A stretch of 64,000 bases of DNA. Source: Parvibaculum sp. (GTDB lineage Bacteria > Pseudomonadota > Alphaproteobacteria > Parvibaculales > Parvibaculaceae). A model generated the notes under the pieces. That model did no database searches. It had not been told where the DNA came from and saw only the letters and a list, made by a program, of their open reading frames with translations. The translations under genes and the position numbers were made by a program. How positions within the stretch are numbered: the first letter of the stretch is position 1; every line of letters starts with the position of its first letter. Location of the stretch: the NCBI GenBank assembly GCA_017642695.1, contig JAEPQD010000001.1, forward strand, positions 248,001 to 312,000. Direction: 5' to 3'. Below are positions 19,038 to 28,226 of this stretch, piece by piece.

Positions 19038-21251
19038 TCAACCACGCGGGTCTCCGCCGCGCGCGAGCGGCGAAAGGACAAGCGACAGGAATATCCCCAC
19101 GGCTACGGTGACGCCGAAACTCCTCACGGGCAAGACCGAACTGAAACCGAGCATTCCGACCGATATGCAGGTCATGAGCGCGGCAAGCACGATGCCGGCG
19201 CGCGTCCAGCGGCTGTCAGGATGTGAGGGCTCACGCTGAAAGATCGCATAATCGACGCCCGCTCCGACGACAAGAAAGAGACCCATAGCCGAAAAGAAGG
19301 AGAATGGAAGACCGAGCGCCATGACAAGGGGCGGTGTGGCGAGTGTCGCAAGGAGCGCGGGAAGAAGCGCGCGAAGGACAGGGAGACGCCTTTCGAGCAA
19401 CAGAAGCAGAAGACCCGTGGCGAGGAGCGCACCCGCGACGGCGAGCGTCGCAATGCGGCGATACTCCGCAAAGAGACCCGAATAGAGCGAGGCCGGCTCA
19501 ACAAGGACCCAAGGTGCGGGCCTACCCGCGCCCATATCGGGCAGCGCGATGGCGCGCTTCGCCGGCAGGATGGACCAAGCGGTTCCCTCCGTTTCGCCAC
19601 GGAGCGAGGCCGCCATGACAGGGAGGTTAACCACGTCGCCGGCTTCCTCCCGGTAGGCGCCGGGAGCGGAACCGAGAACATCCGCAAGCGCCCCGAGATG
19701 AGGACCGAGGAGGCGCGAGCTGATGAACGCCTCCGTTTCCCGCTTGCGCTCCGCGGAAGGGTCGATGCGGCTCGCGGCGAAGGCGATGGCGTCCCGCTCC
19801 CCGGGCGGCAGGGCGGCAAGCAATGCTTCCTCGTTCCGAACCGCCTCCGCCGGGGACGACCCACGCACAAGAACGAAGGACGTGGACGGCGCGAAGCCGG
19901 TGAGGCCGCGCAGATGCGTCTCTTCCGCGGCAAGAACCGGCGAGGGCTCCTGCAGCCCGCGCACATCGTCGAGAACCGGGCCGTAGCGCCAACCGAGAAA
20001 AGCGAGGAGGAGAGCGAGAGCGGCTACGCTCATGACGACAGTCAGGCGCACATGGCGGGAGAGAAGCGCATCCGCGTGTTGTGCGATACGGAGAGCGCCG
20101 GGCCCCGTCCCGATGCTGCGGCCCTCGAGATAAGGCACGAGCCAGAGCGTTCCCGCCCAGGCCATCGCAAGCCCCGACATCCCGAAAAGCGCAACCTGCT
20201 GGAAGGCCGGCACCGGAAAGACGAGGAGCGCCGCGAAGGCGCCCGCCGAGGTGAGCATGCCAAGCGTGAGCGGACGGAAGAGCCGGGCGCGCCGTTCCTC
20301 CGGCGTGCCGGGCGCCGCGCCGAGACCGGTGACGAGGTAGTAGGTCGTGTAATCGACGACCATGCCGATCAGCGCCGCCCCGAAGACGAGCGCCATCACG
20401 TGAATGGTACCGAAGACGGCGAGCACGACGGCGAGGCCCGTCGCGAGCGCCGAGGCGACCATGCAGAGCGCGAGCACCGGCGCGCGGAAGGAACGGAACG
20501 TCGTCCAGTAGAGAAGAAGAAGCATGCACAGCGTGACGCCGCCGATGAGCGCGACTTCGAAGCGCGCCTGCGCCGCGCCATGCGCCGCATGGAAGAGCGC
20601 GCCGCCCCGGGAGAGCGACAGGCCGCGCTCTTCCCAGATGTCACGCCAGCTCTCGACGGTGCGGACGACATCGTCCTGAACGTCGAGCCGGTAGACCGAC
20701 CCTTCGATCGTTCCCGACAATATTTCCGCGCCGGAGGCGGATGCCGTGACGCCGGGGATGATGCAACCGAGGAGACGGTTCGTGAGGAGAAGCGGGTCCC
20801 TGGCTGCGAGCCCGCCGAAACCGACGCTCGCCGGTCCATACCACTGGCGGAGCGCTTCCTCCGCGATCACGCCGCCCTCGCCCACTTCGATCGTTTCGCG
20901 GTCCTCCTCGCAGAGAAGCGAGGTGCGGTGAGCGAACAGCCAGCGCCAGAGCGCTTCCCCTTCGTCGTCCAGGGTATGGAACCGGCCTGTCGCGACGAGC
21001 GCCTCGGAAAGTTCGGCACGGGCCGCCTGCCGATCTCCGGCGCTTCCGCCTTCGATGGCGAAGACGACGCGATTGGAAGCAGCGTTGCTCGCCCGGCGCA
21101 CGGCATCGGCAAGAACGGGGTCATGTGTGTCGGCGGGCAGCAGCGAAAGAATGTCGGTGTCGACCGAACCGGAAAGGCGTGAAATGGAAAACGACAGCGC
21201 GGCCAGAATGCCGAGAACGACAAGAAGCGCCGGCCAGCGGGGAAGCGTCAT
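19038..21251 (-). CDS. MMPL/RND-type lipid exporter
   Basis: A 737-residue transporter with the MMPL layout: one N-terminal helix, a large periplasmic loop (about 28-225), a block of helices (about 230-400), a second periplasmic loop (about 425-600) and a final helix block ending GFSSVLPVRSFGVTVAVG. It carries FGAALIGMVVDYTTYY and LFLVVGAGVDYAIF, the paired Asp-containing helices that use proton motive force. In aryl polyene clusters it is thought to move the polyene lipid from the inner membrane. It is overlapped by the LolA-like gene (ATGA). Confidence 0.88.
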   Translation of the reverse strand: MTLPRWPALLVVLGILAALSFSISRLSGSVDTDILSLLPADTHDPVLADAVRRASNAASNRVVFAIEGGSAGDRQAARAELSEALVATGRFHTLDDEGEALWRWLFAHRTSLLCEEDRETIEVGEGGVIAEEALRQWYGPASVGFGGLAARDPLLLTNRLLGCIIPGVTASASGAEILSGTIEGSVYRLDVQDDVVRTVESWRDIWEERGLSLSRGGALFHAAHGAAQARFEVALIGGVTLCMLLLLYWTTFRSFRAPVLALCMVASALATGLAVVLAVFGTIHVMALVFGAALIGMVVDYTTYYLVTGLGAAPGTPEERRARLFRPLTLGMLTSAGAFAALLVFPVPAFQQVALFGMSGLAMAWAGTLWLVPYLEGRSIGTGPGALRIAQHADALLSRHVRLTVVMSVAALALLLAFLGWRYGPVLDDVRGLQEPSPVLAAEETHLRGLTGFAPSTSFVLVRGSSPAEAVRNEEALLAALPPGERDAIAFAASRIDPSAERKRETEAFISSRLLGPHLGALADVLGSAPGAYREEAGDVVNLPVMAASLRGETEGTAWSILPAKRAIALPDMGAGRPAPWVLVEPASLYSGLFAEYRRIATLAVAGALLATGLLLLLLERRLPVLRALLPALLATLATPPLVMALGLPFSFFSAMGLFLVVGAGVDYAIFQREPSHPDSRWTRAGIVLAALMTCISVGMLGFSSVLPVRSFGVTVAVGIFLSLVLSPLARGGDPRG

Positions 21252-21814
21252 GACGCGTCTTCGGTTGCCGGAAAGGTGACGATGTGACGGTCTCCGCCCT
21301 CGGACCCGATCTCGATGCGCTCGACATCCTCGCAGCCGGTTACCTCGATCAATCCGACCGCCCGCTTCATGCGTTCATTGCGCGGCGCAAGCAGAACCTG
21401 CCAGTCGCCATTGTCGAGCTTCGCCGGTTCGGAGACCTCGAAGAGCGTCGACAGCTCTTCCCAGTTTCCGCGCATCAGGGCCGCCGCAGAGCGCGCGACG
21501 GCACTGCCAAGCTCCCCTGTCCCCGTGGCGACCGGACGCGTCGCCTCGCCGTCGACGGATTCGGTGATGCCGTCCGGAGCAATGACCGTCTCGACATCGA
21601 AGGGTTCGGTCATGTGCCAGACGATACGGTTTTCATCGGCCGTCAGCCTGCCGCGGGACAGCAGCGGCTTCGACATGCCCTCGATATGACGTTCCTGCGT
21701 AAAGGCCCGGTCAACCTCGCCAACCTTGATATCCTTTGGAGAAGGACAGGCGGCAGCCGATACCGCGGAAGGCAGGACGGCGGCGGACAGCACCAGCAGC
21801 GCGGCGAGCTTCAT
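21248..21814 (-). CDS. LolA-like periplasmic carrier protein
   Basis: A 188-residue exported protein. The start at 21814 gives a clear signal peptide (MKLAALLVLSAAVLPSAVSAA) and overlaps the thioesterase stop (ATGA). The mature part has EVDRAFTQERHIEGMSKPLLSRGRL and RIVWHMTEPFDVETVIAPDGI, the LolA-type hydrophobic half-barrel pattern. LolA ferries lipoproteins across the periplasm; the paralogue in aryl polyene clusters is thought to carry the polyene lipid between the MMPL exporter and the outer membrane. Confidence 0.82.
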   Translation of the reverse strand: MKLAALLVLSAAVLPSAVSAAACPSPKDIKVGEVDRAFTQERHIEGMSKPLLSRGRLTADENRIVWHMTEPFDVETVIAPDGITESVDGEATRPVATGTGELGSAVARSAAALMRGNWEELSTLFEVSEPAKLDNGDWQVLLAPRNERMKRAVGLIEVTGCEDVERIEIGSEGGDRHIVTFPATEDAS

Positions 21815-22233
21815 GACCCGAGCCAGGGAGCGAGTTTCTCGCGCAGGATGGGTGGCGTTTCCCATTGCATTTCCTTTGTCTCAATGTCGAGCGCGACATG
21901 GACGGTGTGTCCGCGCGTGACCTTGCGCCCCGTCTCAGGGTCGACGATCAGATAGTCAATTTTGAGGCGGTTTTCCCACTCGATGATACCCGCCCGGACT
22001 TCCGCCCTCTGACCGAGTTCCAGCGTCCTGTAATAGCGGATATGCATGTCGATGACCGGCCAAGCATATCCCGACGCCTTCATGGCATTGTAGCCGTAGC
22101 CAATTTTTGCGAGAAGCGCGACGCGGCCGAGCTCGAAATATTTCGAATAATTTCCATGCCAGACAATGTTCATGGGGTCGAGGTCGTAGAAGTGTACGTC
22201 GAACGGGACGGAGGCCGTAACAATGGCTTTCAT
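21811..22233 (-). CDS. Acyl-CoA/ACP thioesterase, 4HBT hotdog fold
   Basis: A 140-residue thioesterase. VPFDVHFYDLDPMNIVWHGNY contains the catalytic Asp of the 4-hydroxybenzoyl-CoA thioesterase family (about Asp19), followed by RVALLAKIGYGY and MHIRYYRTLELGQ. It may release or proofread polyene intermediates from ACP. AGGAGGGG precedes the ATG at 22233, which overlaps the lyase stop; the frame's earlier start adds only ten residues. Confidence 0.87.
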   Translation of the reverse strand: MKAIVTASVPFDVHFYDLDPMNIVWHGNYSKYFELGRVALLAKIGYGYNAMKASGYAWPVIDMHIRYYRTLELGQRAEVRAGIIEWENRLKIDYLIVDPETGRKVTRGHTVHVALDIETKEMQWETPPILREKLAPWLGS

Positions 22234-23783
22234 GAACACCCCTCCTGCCACGCGAGAGACCATTCGTCCATCTCGCTCCGGCGGCAGAGATCGCCAATGA
22301 GGACGTCGAGCGTACGATCTTCCTCGATGAAGGGGATCGCCTGTTCAATCTCCGCGAAGAAGACGGATGCGGCGGGCGCGATATCCGCGTTCGAAAGCAC
22401 GCCGCTTTCGATGCGCAGGCGGAGCGCCTGCCGCACGGAGATCGTCAACGCCGCCGCGACCTGTTCGCTCAGTTCGAGCACGCGCAGGGCATCGCGCGCG
22501 GCGATGGTGCCCATCGAGACCTTGTCCTGATTGTGACACTCGGTCGAGCGCGAGAAGACGCTTGCCGGCATGGTGAGCTTCAACGCTTCCGCCGTCCAGG
22601 CGGAAGCCGCGATCTGCAGCGCCTTGAGGCCGTGATTGACGGCGGCGCGCGGCCCCTTCGCCCCCGAAAGGTTGGACGGCAACCCGTTGTTGAAGCGCGC
22701 ATCGACGAGAAGCGCCATCTGCCTGTCCATCAGGTCGGCGATATTGGCGACGAGGTTCTTCATCGAATCCATCACGAAGGCGACATGACCGCCATAGAAA
22801 TGGCCGCCATGCAGGATATTGCCGCTAGCGGGATCGATCAGCGGATTGTCGTTCGCGCTGTTGATCTCGGTTTCGAGCGTTGTGCGGAAGACGGGCGCCA
22901 TGTCTTCCAGAACACCGATCACATGCGGCGCGCAGCGGATCGAGTAGCGGTCCTGAAGACGCGACGGCGCGTGGCGCGCCGCAAAGGCGGATAGGTCGTC
23001 CCGTACCCGAGCCGCTACCTTCATCTGTCCCATATGAGGCTTCGCCGCAAAGAGACGTTCGTCGAAATGCGAGGGATTGCCGAGAAGCGCAAGCGAGGCA
23101 AGCGAGGTGAGCCGTGTGGAAAGCGACGACAGGGAAACGGCGCGTGCATAGGCGATGGCGGCCAGGCCAGACATGACGGCCGTGCCGTTCATCACGGCAA
23201 GCGCTTCCTTCGGGCGCAACACGACAGGCTTCATCCCCGCTTCCGCGAAAGCCTCTGCCGACATCGTCTCGCGGCCGTTGAAGAGAACGCGCCGCTCACC
23301 CGCGAGCGCGCCCGCGACATAGCTGAGCGGCGTCAGGTCGCCACTCGCCCCGACCGAGCCCTCCGCTGGAATGAGCGGCAGGATGTCGAGCCGCAGCATT
23401 TCGCAGAGAAGCTCGACAAGCTCGATACTTACGCCCGACCAGCCGCGCACGAGCGAGGCGAGCCGCGCGGCCATGACGGCGCGGGTTTCTTCCGGCGTGA
23501 GAATGCGGCCCGTGCCGACGCCGTGAAAGCGCGTGAGATGCAACGGCAGTTCGGGCACGAGGTCGAGCGGCACGGGCGTCGTGACGGAATCGCCATAGCC
23601 CGTCGTCACACCATAGATGATGCCGTCGCGGGCGAGCGTCTCCGCGACATGCGCGGCCGAGCGAGCAATGCTCTCGCGGAAGCCCGGATCGCCACTCAGC
23701 CGCGCCGTCGCCTTGCGTGTGGCGAGCGCGTGGACCTCTTCAAGAGAAAGATCCCGCCCGCCGAAAATCACCTCACCCGTCAC
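22230..23783 (-). CDS. Aromatic amino acid ammonia-lyase (HAL/PAL/TAL family)
   Basis: A 517-residue MIO enzyme. The Ala146-Ser147-Gly148 triad in GSVGASGDLTPL forms the MIO cofactor, and Tyr58 lies in GIIYGVTTGYGD. Family motifs NSANDNPLID and RSTECHNQDKVSMG are intact. By hand alignment the substrate-selectivity pair (Ser-His in histidine lyase, His-Leu in a known tyrosine lyase) reads Thr84-Arg85 here, so the substrate is open. In this cluster it probably makes a cinnamate- or coumarate-type starter rather than degrading histidine. The start GTG 23783 overlaps the upstream stop (GTGA). Confidence 0.85.
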   Translation of the reverse strand: MTGEVIFGGRDLSLEEVHALATRKATARLSGDPGFRESIARSAAHVAETLARDGIIYGVTTGYGDSVTTPVPLDLVPELPLHLTRFHGVGTGRILTPEETRAVMAARLASLVRGWSGVSIELVELLCEMLRLDILPLIPAEGSVGASGDLTPLSYVAGALAGERRVLFNGRETMSAEAFAEAGMKPVVLRPKEALAVMNGTAVMSGLAAIAYARAVSLSSLSTRLTSLASLALLGNPSHFDERLFAAKPHMGQMKVAARVRDDLSAFAARHAPSRLQDRYSIRCAPHVIGVLEDMAPVFRTTLETEINSANDNPLIDPASGNILHGGHFYGGHVAFVMDSMKNLVANIADLMDRQMALLVDARFNNGLPSNLSGAKGPRAAVNHGLKALQIAASAWTAEALKLTMPASVFSRSTECHNQDKVSMGTIAARDALRVLELSEQVAAALTISVRQALRLRIESGVLSNADIAPAASVFFAEIEQAIPFIEEDRTLDVLIGDLCRRSEMDEWSLAWQEGCS

Positions 23784-25507
23784 GAAACGCCTGTCCTGTC
23801 TCTCTGCGGCAGCACGGACACGGAAGGCGGCTTGAGCCCCGCCGGATGCCAGAAGTCGAAGAAGTTGAACCATTGTAGCGGCGCCGCGCGCAAATGCTTT
23901 TCGAGGCGGCGGGCGTATTCGGCAACGGAGGCGGCAAGTGCCCCCTCCCTGTCCCTACGCGGCAACTCGATCCGGTCCGCCATCCGCTCGAAATGAACGC
24001 GGTGGCGCGGCCCGTTCCTGAGGCAGAAGAGGAGATAGACCGGGCATTTGAGCAGGGCGGCGATGATGTGCGGGCCTTGCGGGAAGGGCGCGAGCTCACC
24101 GAGGAAGGGGGCCCAGCTGATCCGCTCATTGCCGCTGACGGGCACCCGATCGCCCGCCACGACGACCCATTCGCCCCGCTCGACCGCCTGTTGCAGGAGG
24201 ATCGCGGTATCGGGACCGACCGAGGTCACCTGTACGAGGCGGACGGCAGAGGACTCCGAAAACGCATTGATGAACCGGTTGAAGCGGACGGCATTGACCG
24301 TGTGGACAAGTACCGTGACACGCCAGCGCTCGGACAATGTCGCGATCGCACGCAGGATTTCCGGATTGCCGAAATGCGCCGTGAAGACGAGCGCCCCCTG
24401 CCCGCTCTGCTTCGCGCGCTCGAATTCGCCGTCTTCCAGACCCTCGACCTGCGAAGCGGGAATATTTCCCGTCCAGGCGGCGAGCTTGTCGACGGCCGAA
24501 GAGGCGAACGCCATGAAGTGACGGAAGGAAAGGCGCCAGCCCGGCCGCTCCACGATGAGCCCGGCATCATGGGCATGGGCAAGATAGGAAAGCGAGCCGC
24601 GCCGCTGCTCGCTGCCGGTCAGGAAAAAGAAGAGGACCACAGGGGACACGGCCGCGAGACAGACGCGGCGGCCGAAGAGCCGGTAGATCGTACCGAGCAG
24701 CCACAAGCCGGCATAGCCGCCGCGCTCGGAAATGCGCGCCCAGTGCCGGGAGGAATTTTCATGCGGGCCCCGCAAGCGGGAGACGACAAGAAACGGCAAC
24801 CGCGCCAGCATGATGAAGAAGAGCTTCGCATGCATGCCGGAAATGCGGAGATTGTCGTCCCAGAGCGCAAAGTTGGAATGATTGCCCGGCGGATAGATCA
24901 CGGCGACCGGGAGCGTCACCACCTTCGTTCCCCGCCAGACGAGACGCACCAGCACTTCCGTGTCGAAGGCCATGCGCCGCGCAATGCGATGTGCGCGCGC
25001 GACTTCCCGCACGGGTCCAACCGGATAGACGCGAAAGCCGCACATGCTGTCGATATAGCGGAAGGTAAGCGTGTTGACCGCAACCCAGAAATGCGTGATC
25101 CACCGCGCGATGCGTCGGCTGCGCGGGATCGTTTCATCGTAGACGGGTTCGCCGGTGACGAGGGCATCAGGCTCGGCGCGAGCGAGAGCGAGAAGGTCGC
25201 CGACGCGCGCAATGTCGTGCTGGCCGTCCGCATCGACCTGAACCGCGTGACTGAAGCCATGCGCTTCCGCCCAGGCGATGCCGTCGAGAACGGCGGCGCC
25301 CTTGCCGCCATTCGTTTCGCGGCGCAGGAGCTCTACTCCCTCGACGCCCACGCAGATGTCTGCAATCTGCGCCGCAATCTCCGGCGCGTTGCCGTCATCG
25401 ACGACGAGAACGGGGAGGCCCTCCGCAACGAGCCTTTCCACGACCCCGCGCAAGGCATCGACATGCCGGTAGGTGGGCACGATGGCACAGGGACGAAAAC
25501 CGCTCAC
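23780..25507 (-). CDS. Glycosyltransferase 2 - lysophospholipid acyltransferase fusion (ApeJ-like)
   Basis: A 575-residue fusion. Residues about 1-235 are a GT2 enzyme: CAIVPTYRHVDAL, VLVVDDGN, NGGKGAAVLDG and the metal-binding VDADGQHD. Residues about 265-565 are an LpxL/HtrB-type acyltransferase with membrane-proximal segments and FTAHFGNPEI as the His-containing motif. A single protein that could both glycosylate and acylate fits attachment of the polyene to a sugar or lipid carrier. Starts at GTG 25507, overlapping the adenylation enzyme stop. Confidence 0.85.
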   Translation of the reverse strand: MSGFRPCAIVPTYRHVDALRGVVERLVAEGLPVLVVDDGNAPEIAAQIADICVGVEGVELLRRETNGGKGAAVLDGIAWAEAHGFSHAVQVDADGQHDIARVGDLLALARAEPDALVTGEPVYDETIPRSRRIARWITHFWVAVNTLTFRYIDSMCGFRVYPVGPVREVARAHRIARRMAFDTEVLVRLVWRGTKVVTLPVAVIYPPGNHSNFALWDDNLRISGMHAKLFFIMLARLPFLVVSRLRGPHENSSRHWARISERGGYAGLWLLGTIYRLFGRRVCLAAVSPVVLFFFLTGSEQRRGSLSYLAHAHDAGLIVERPGWRLSFRHFMAFASSAVDKLAAWTGNIPASQVEGLEDGEFERAKQSGQGALVFTAHFGNPEILRAIATLSERWRVTVLVHTVNAVRFNRFINAFSESSAVRLVQVTSVGPDTAILLQQAVERGEWVVVAGDRVPVSGNERISWAPFLGELAPFPQGPHIIAALLKCPVYLLFCLRNGPRHRVHFERMADRIELPRRDREGALAASVAEYARRLEKHLRAAPLQWFNFFDFWHPAGLKPPSVSVLPQRDRTGVS

Positions 25508-27156
25508 ACGAGACCCTTGACCGTGCCGCTAGCAACGACTTCACCGCCGCTCGCATACTGAAAATCGAGCCGCCTTTCGCGGCAGACGAGCGAGAGTGAG
25601 ACGCGCTCACCTGGTTGCAGGACGCGCCGGAACTTGACGCGAGACATGTCGTGGCCGGGAAACTCAATGCCCCAAATCCGCTCCGCGAGCACGGAGACGA
25701 TGTGAACCTGCGCGACACCAGGAAGAATGGGCTGGCCCGGAAAGTGTCCTTCGAACCATCTGAGTTCTGGCTGGAGCAGAAGATCGAACTGCACCTTGTC
25801 GCCGTCGCGTCTCTCCGCTTCGATCTGCGGCAGTTCGGGAGAGGCAAATAGCGCGCGCATGACGGCCGCAATTCTCTTACCCTGGTTGTTCTGCGGAACC
25901 TCGCCGACGAAACGCCAGAAACGTGGAAGCTCCATCGGTTCGAGCCGATGGCGGAGCGCCGTGCGGAGATTCCGCGAGTATCTGAACGGCCCAAGCGCCG
26001 CAAGCGCCTGTCTTTCCTTGCCGCTCAAGACGACGACTGCACCGAGCGCGCCGCCCCGGTCCGGCAAATCAGTCACCGCTGCATCGTCGATCTGAGACAG
26101 CGCTCGCAACGCTTCCTCGACGCGCGGCAGCGAGACGCGCTTTCCCTCGACCTTGACGATACGGTCGAGCCTGCCCTTGAGACGGAAGCGGCCGTCGCCG
26201 AGCAATTCGACGGCATCTCCCATCGGCATTGAGGAAGGTGACCCGGTGAAAGGCGACTTCACCATGAGTGCGCCGTCGGCGTCCATGGAAACTTCGACAC
26301 GGGGAAGCGGTACCCATGCAGCCCCCGCTTCCCTCTGCTGGCGCCAGGCAACGCCCCCCGTCTCGGTGCTGCCGAGAACTTCCGTCGGCCAGCAACCGAA
26401 CTGCATCTGCGCGCCCTGCGCCGCTTCGGACGAAAGCGGCCCGCCGGAAGAGAAGATGAAGTCGGGCTTGTGCTGTAACCTCACCGCATGCGGAATCCGG
26501 CCTAGATGGGCGGGGCTGGAAATGACGACGCCATGTTCGCCGATGCTGTCAGCAACGCTCTCCCAGCTTTCGTGAATGCGGGAGGAGAACACAGTGCCGG
26601 AGGCGAGCGGCCAGAGCAGACGAAAGAGAAGACCATAGATGTGCTGATGCGAGACGGTTCCGACGACGGCGCCCTTGGGCGCCCCCCACAGGCTTCGCAG
26701 GACGGCGACTTCCACCGAAAGCTGGGTCAGCGCCTTCATGCAGAGCTTCGGGTCGCCGGATGTGCCGGAAGTGAAGAAGCCGATCCGCCCATTGGGAATG
26801 GCGGGTAAGGCGCTCGCATGATCGTCATCCGCGATGGAGACACGCATCCCGCCAAACACGGAGAGGTCGCTCACCAGGTTCCGCGACGATGCGCCGATCT
26901 CCGCGAGATAGGCTGGCGCGGCATGCGCTGGAAGAAGAATGTCGCGGCCAGAGATCAGCGCACCGAGAAGCCCCGCGGCAAAATTCGCGGCATCCTCGCA
27001 ATAGAGATAGACGGCGCCTTCTCCATCCCGCAGATCTTCCGCAAGCGAGAGCGCAGCGGCGCGCAGCGCACCGGCGGAAAGAGCGCGGGCACCGCGCCGC
27101 GCGACCGGCGCGGAACTCTCCGCGCCCGAGAGAAAGGACCAGAGTGCCTCCGTCAT
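25504..27156 (-). CDS. Adenylation (acyl-AMP ligase) - dehydratase fusion (ApeH/ApeI-like)
   Basis: A 550-residue fusion. The first about 420 residues are an ANL acyl-adenylating enzyme with the P-loop FFTSGTSGDPK, GSTETGGVAWRQ and the hinge GRLDRIVKVEGKRVSLPRVEEAL. The last about 110 residues are a FabZ-like hotdog dehydratase with EGHFPGQPILPGVAQ. The adenylation domain would activate the aryl starter for an ACP; the dehydratase acts in elongation. The two functions are separate proteins in some known clusters. ATG at 27156 overlaps the COG4648 stop. Confidence 0.85.
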   Translation of the reverse strand: MTEALWSFLSGAESSAPVARRGARALSAGALRAAALSLAEDLRDGEGAVYLYCEDAANFAAGLLGALISGRDILLPAHAAPAYLAEIGASSRNLVSDLSVFGGMRVSIADDDHASALPAIPNGRIGFFTSGTSGDPKLCMKALTQLSVEVAVLRSLWGAPKGAVVGTVSHQHIYGLLFRLLWPLASGTVFSSRIHESWESVADSIGEHGVVISSPAHLGRIPHAVRLQHKPDFIFSSGGPLSSEAAQGAQMQFGCWPTEVLGSTETGGVAWRQQREAGAAWVPLPRVEVSMDADGALMVKSPFTGSPSSMPMGDAVELLGDGRFRLKGRLDRIVKVEGKRVSLPRVEEALRALSQIDDAAVTDLPDRGGALGAVVVLSGKERQALAALGPFRYSRNLRTALRHRLEPMELPRFWRFVGEVPQNNQGKRIAAVMRALFASPELPQIEAERRDGDKVQFDLLLQPELRWFEGHFPGQPILPGVAQVHIVSVLAERIWGIEFPGHDMSRVKFRRVLQPGERVSLSLVCRERRLDFQYASGGEVVASGTVKGLV

Positions 27157-27734
27157 GCCGTTCCGCTCCGTCGCCGAACGCGCTGGCGGACAGCGAATTC
27201 AACGGCAAAGAGCGCGCCGGCGAGGAGGTAGCTGATGAGCCCGTTATAGAGGCCCCACCAGAAGAGATCGCCTTCGAGCACCGTCCAGAGCGCGATGAGC
27301 CCGTTCAGGGTGAAGAAGGCGACCCAGACCATCGTCACGCGGCGCGTATAGGCGACGCCGCGCGCATCGAGGTCCGGTTCCATGATGCGCGCAAAGCGTT
27401 CGATCATGCTCGGCGGTTTCCAGAGAGTGACGGCGAAGGCGACAAGCATGGTTGCGCTCATGAAGACGGGATAGAGCCGCGCGGCAAGGTCCGGCGAAAC
27501 GGCGCTGACCGCCAACACGGCAAACGCAACGGCGATGAGACAGACGGTCATCGTCACCGGTACCGGCATCGCACGAGGGACAAGGAGGCGCGCCGCAATG
27601 CAACCGAGAAGAAAAAGGACGATAGGCCATGGGCCCACGAAACGAAGTCCAACTGCCGTCGCGACGGGGACAAGCAACATCACGCCGGTGACGGCGGTGC
27701 CCCAGAAATCAGGCCGCCTGTTCGAGAAGCTCAT
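27153..27734 (-). CDS. COG4648-family integral membrane protein
   Basis: A 193-residue protein with about six hydrophobic segments, including VTGVMLLVPVATAVGL, PWPIVLFLLGCIAARLL and WWGLYNGLISYLLAGALFAVEFAV, and a conserved-looking loop KPPSMIERFARIMEPDLDARG. Proteins of this family recur in aryl polyene clusters without a known function. The start at 27734 lies within the last codons of the ACP gene (26-base overlap); the frame's upstream part is an ACP shadow. Confidence 0.72.
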   Translation of the reverse strand: MSFSNRRPDFWGTAVTGVMLLVPVATAVGLRFVGPWPIVLFLLGCIAARLLVPRAMPVPVTMTVCLIAVAFAVLAVSAVSPDLAARLYPVFMSATMLVAFAVTLWKPPSMIERFARIMEPDLDARGVAYTRRVTMVWVAFFTLNGLIALWTVLEGDLFWWGLYNGLISYLLAGALFAVEFAVRQRVRRRSGTA

Positions 27735-27960
27735 TAACCTGGTCGATGACATCACGCACCGTCCGCACCGACCGGAACTGTTCGGCCGAAACTTTCCGGC
27801 CGATGAACTCCTGCAACTTGAGGATGAGATCGACCGCATCGATGCTATCGAGATCGAGATCGTCGGCAAGATGCGCATCGAGCGAAATCTGCTCCTCGGG
27901 AATTTCGAAGAGCTCTACGAGAAAGCCTTTCAGCGTTTCGTAGATTTCGTCCCGGGTCAT
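27709..27960 (-). CDS. Acyl carrier protein 1 (ApeF/ApeE type)
   Basis: An 83-residue ACP with the phosphopantetheine attachment site Ser39 in DDLDLDSIDAVDLILKLQ. It starts at 27960, overlapping the second ACP stop by four bases. Two distinct ACPs are typical of aryl polyene synthesis, one loaded with the aryl starter and one used in elongation; which is which cannot be told here. Confidence 0.9.
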   Translation of the reverse strand: MTRDEIYETLKGFLVELFEIPEEQISLDAHLADDLDLDSIDAVDLILKLQEFIGRKVSAEQFRSVRTVRDVIDQVNELLEQAA

Positions 27961-28226
27961 ACCACCTGCTCCTGCTGCTGCCGGGACACGAACCGCGCCA
28001 GTTCCCTGACGCTCGAAAAATAGCTGGCAAGATTCTCGTCCTTGGAGTCGATCTTCACTCCGAAGGTCTTCTGGATTTCGATGCCGATTTCGAGCGCGTC
28101 GATCGAATCCAGCCCCAGCCCCTCTCCAAAGAGCAGCTCGTCTTCGCCAATATCCTCTGCCGAAATGTCTTCCAGATTCAGCGTTTCAACAATGAGCCGC
28201 CGAATACGATCCTCGAGCCGATCCAT
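27957..28226 (-). CDS. Acyl carrier protein 2 (ApeE/ApeF type)
   Basis: An 89-residue ACP with Ser41 in GEGLGLDSIDALEIGIEIQ as attachment site for phosphopantetheine and a C-terminal Gln-rich tail. It is preceded by the acyltransferase, whose last 41 bases overlap it, and followed immediately by the other ACP. Confidence 0.9.
   Translation of the reverse strand: MDRLEDRIRRLIVETLNLEDISAEDIGEDELLFGEGLGLDSIDALEIGIEIQKTFGVKIDSKDENLASYFSSVRELARFVSRQQQEQVV

Noticed and set aside
22230-23783. Annotation as HutH of histidine degradation
   Set aside because: No hut genes are nearby, the gene is embedded in an aryl polyene cluster and the selectivity pair is not Ser-His.
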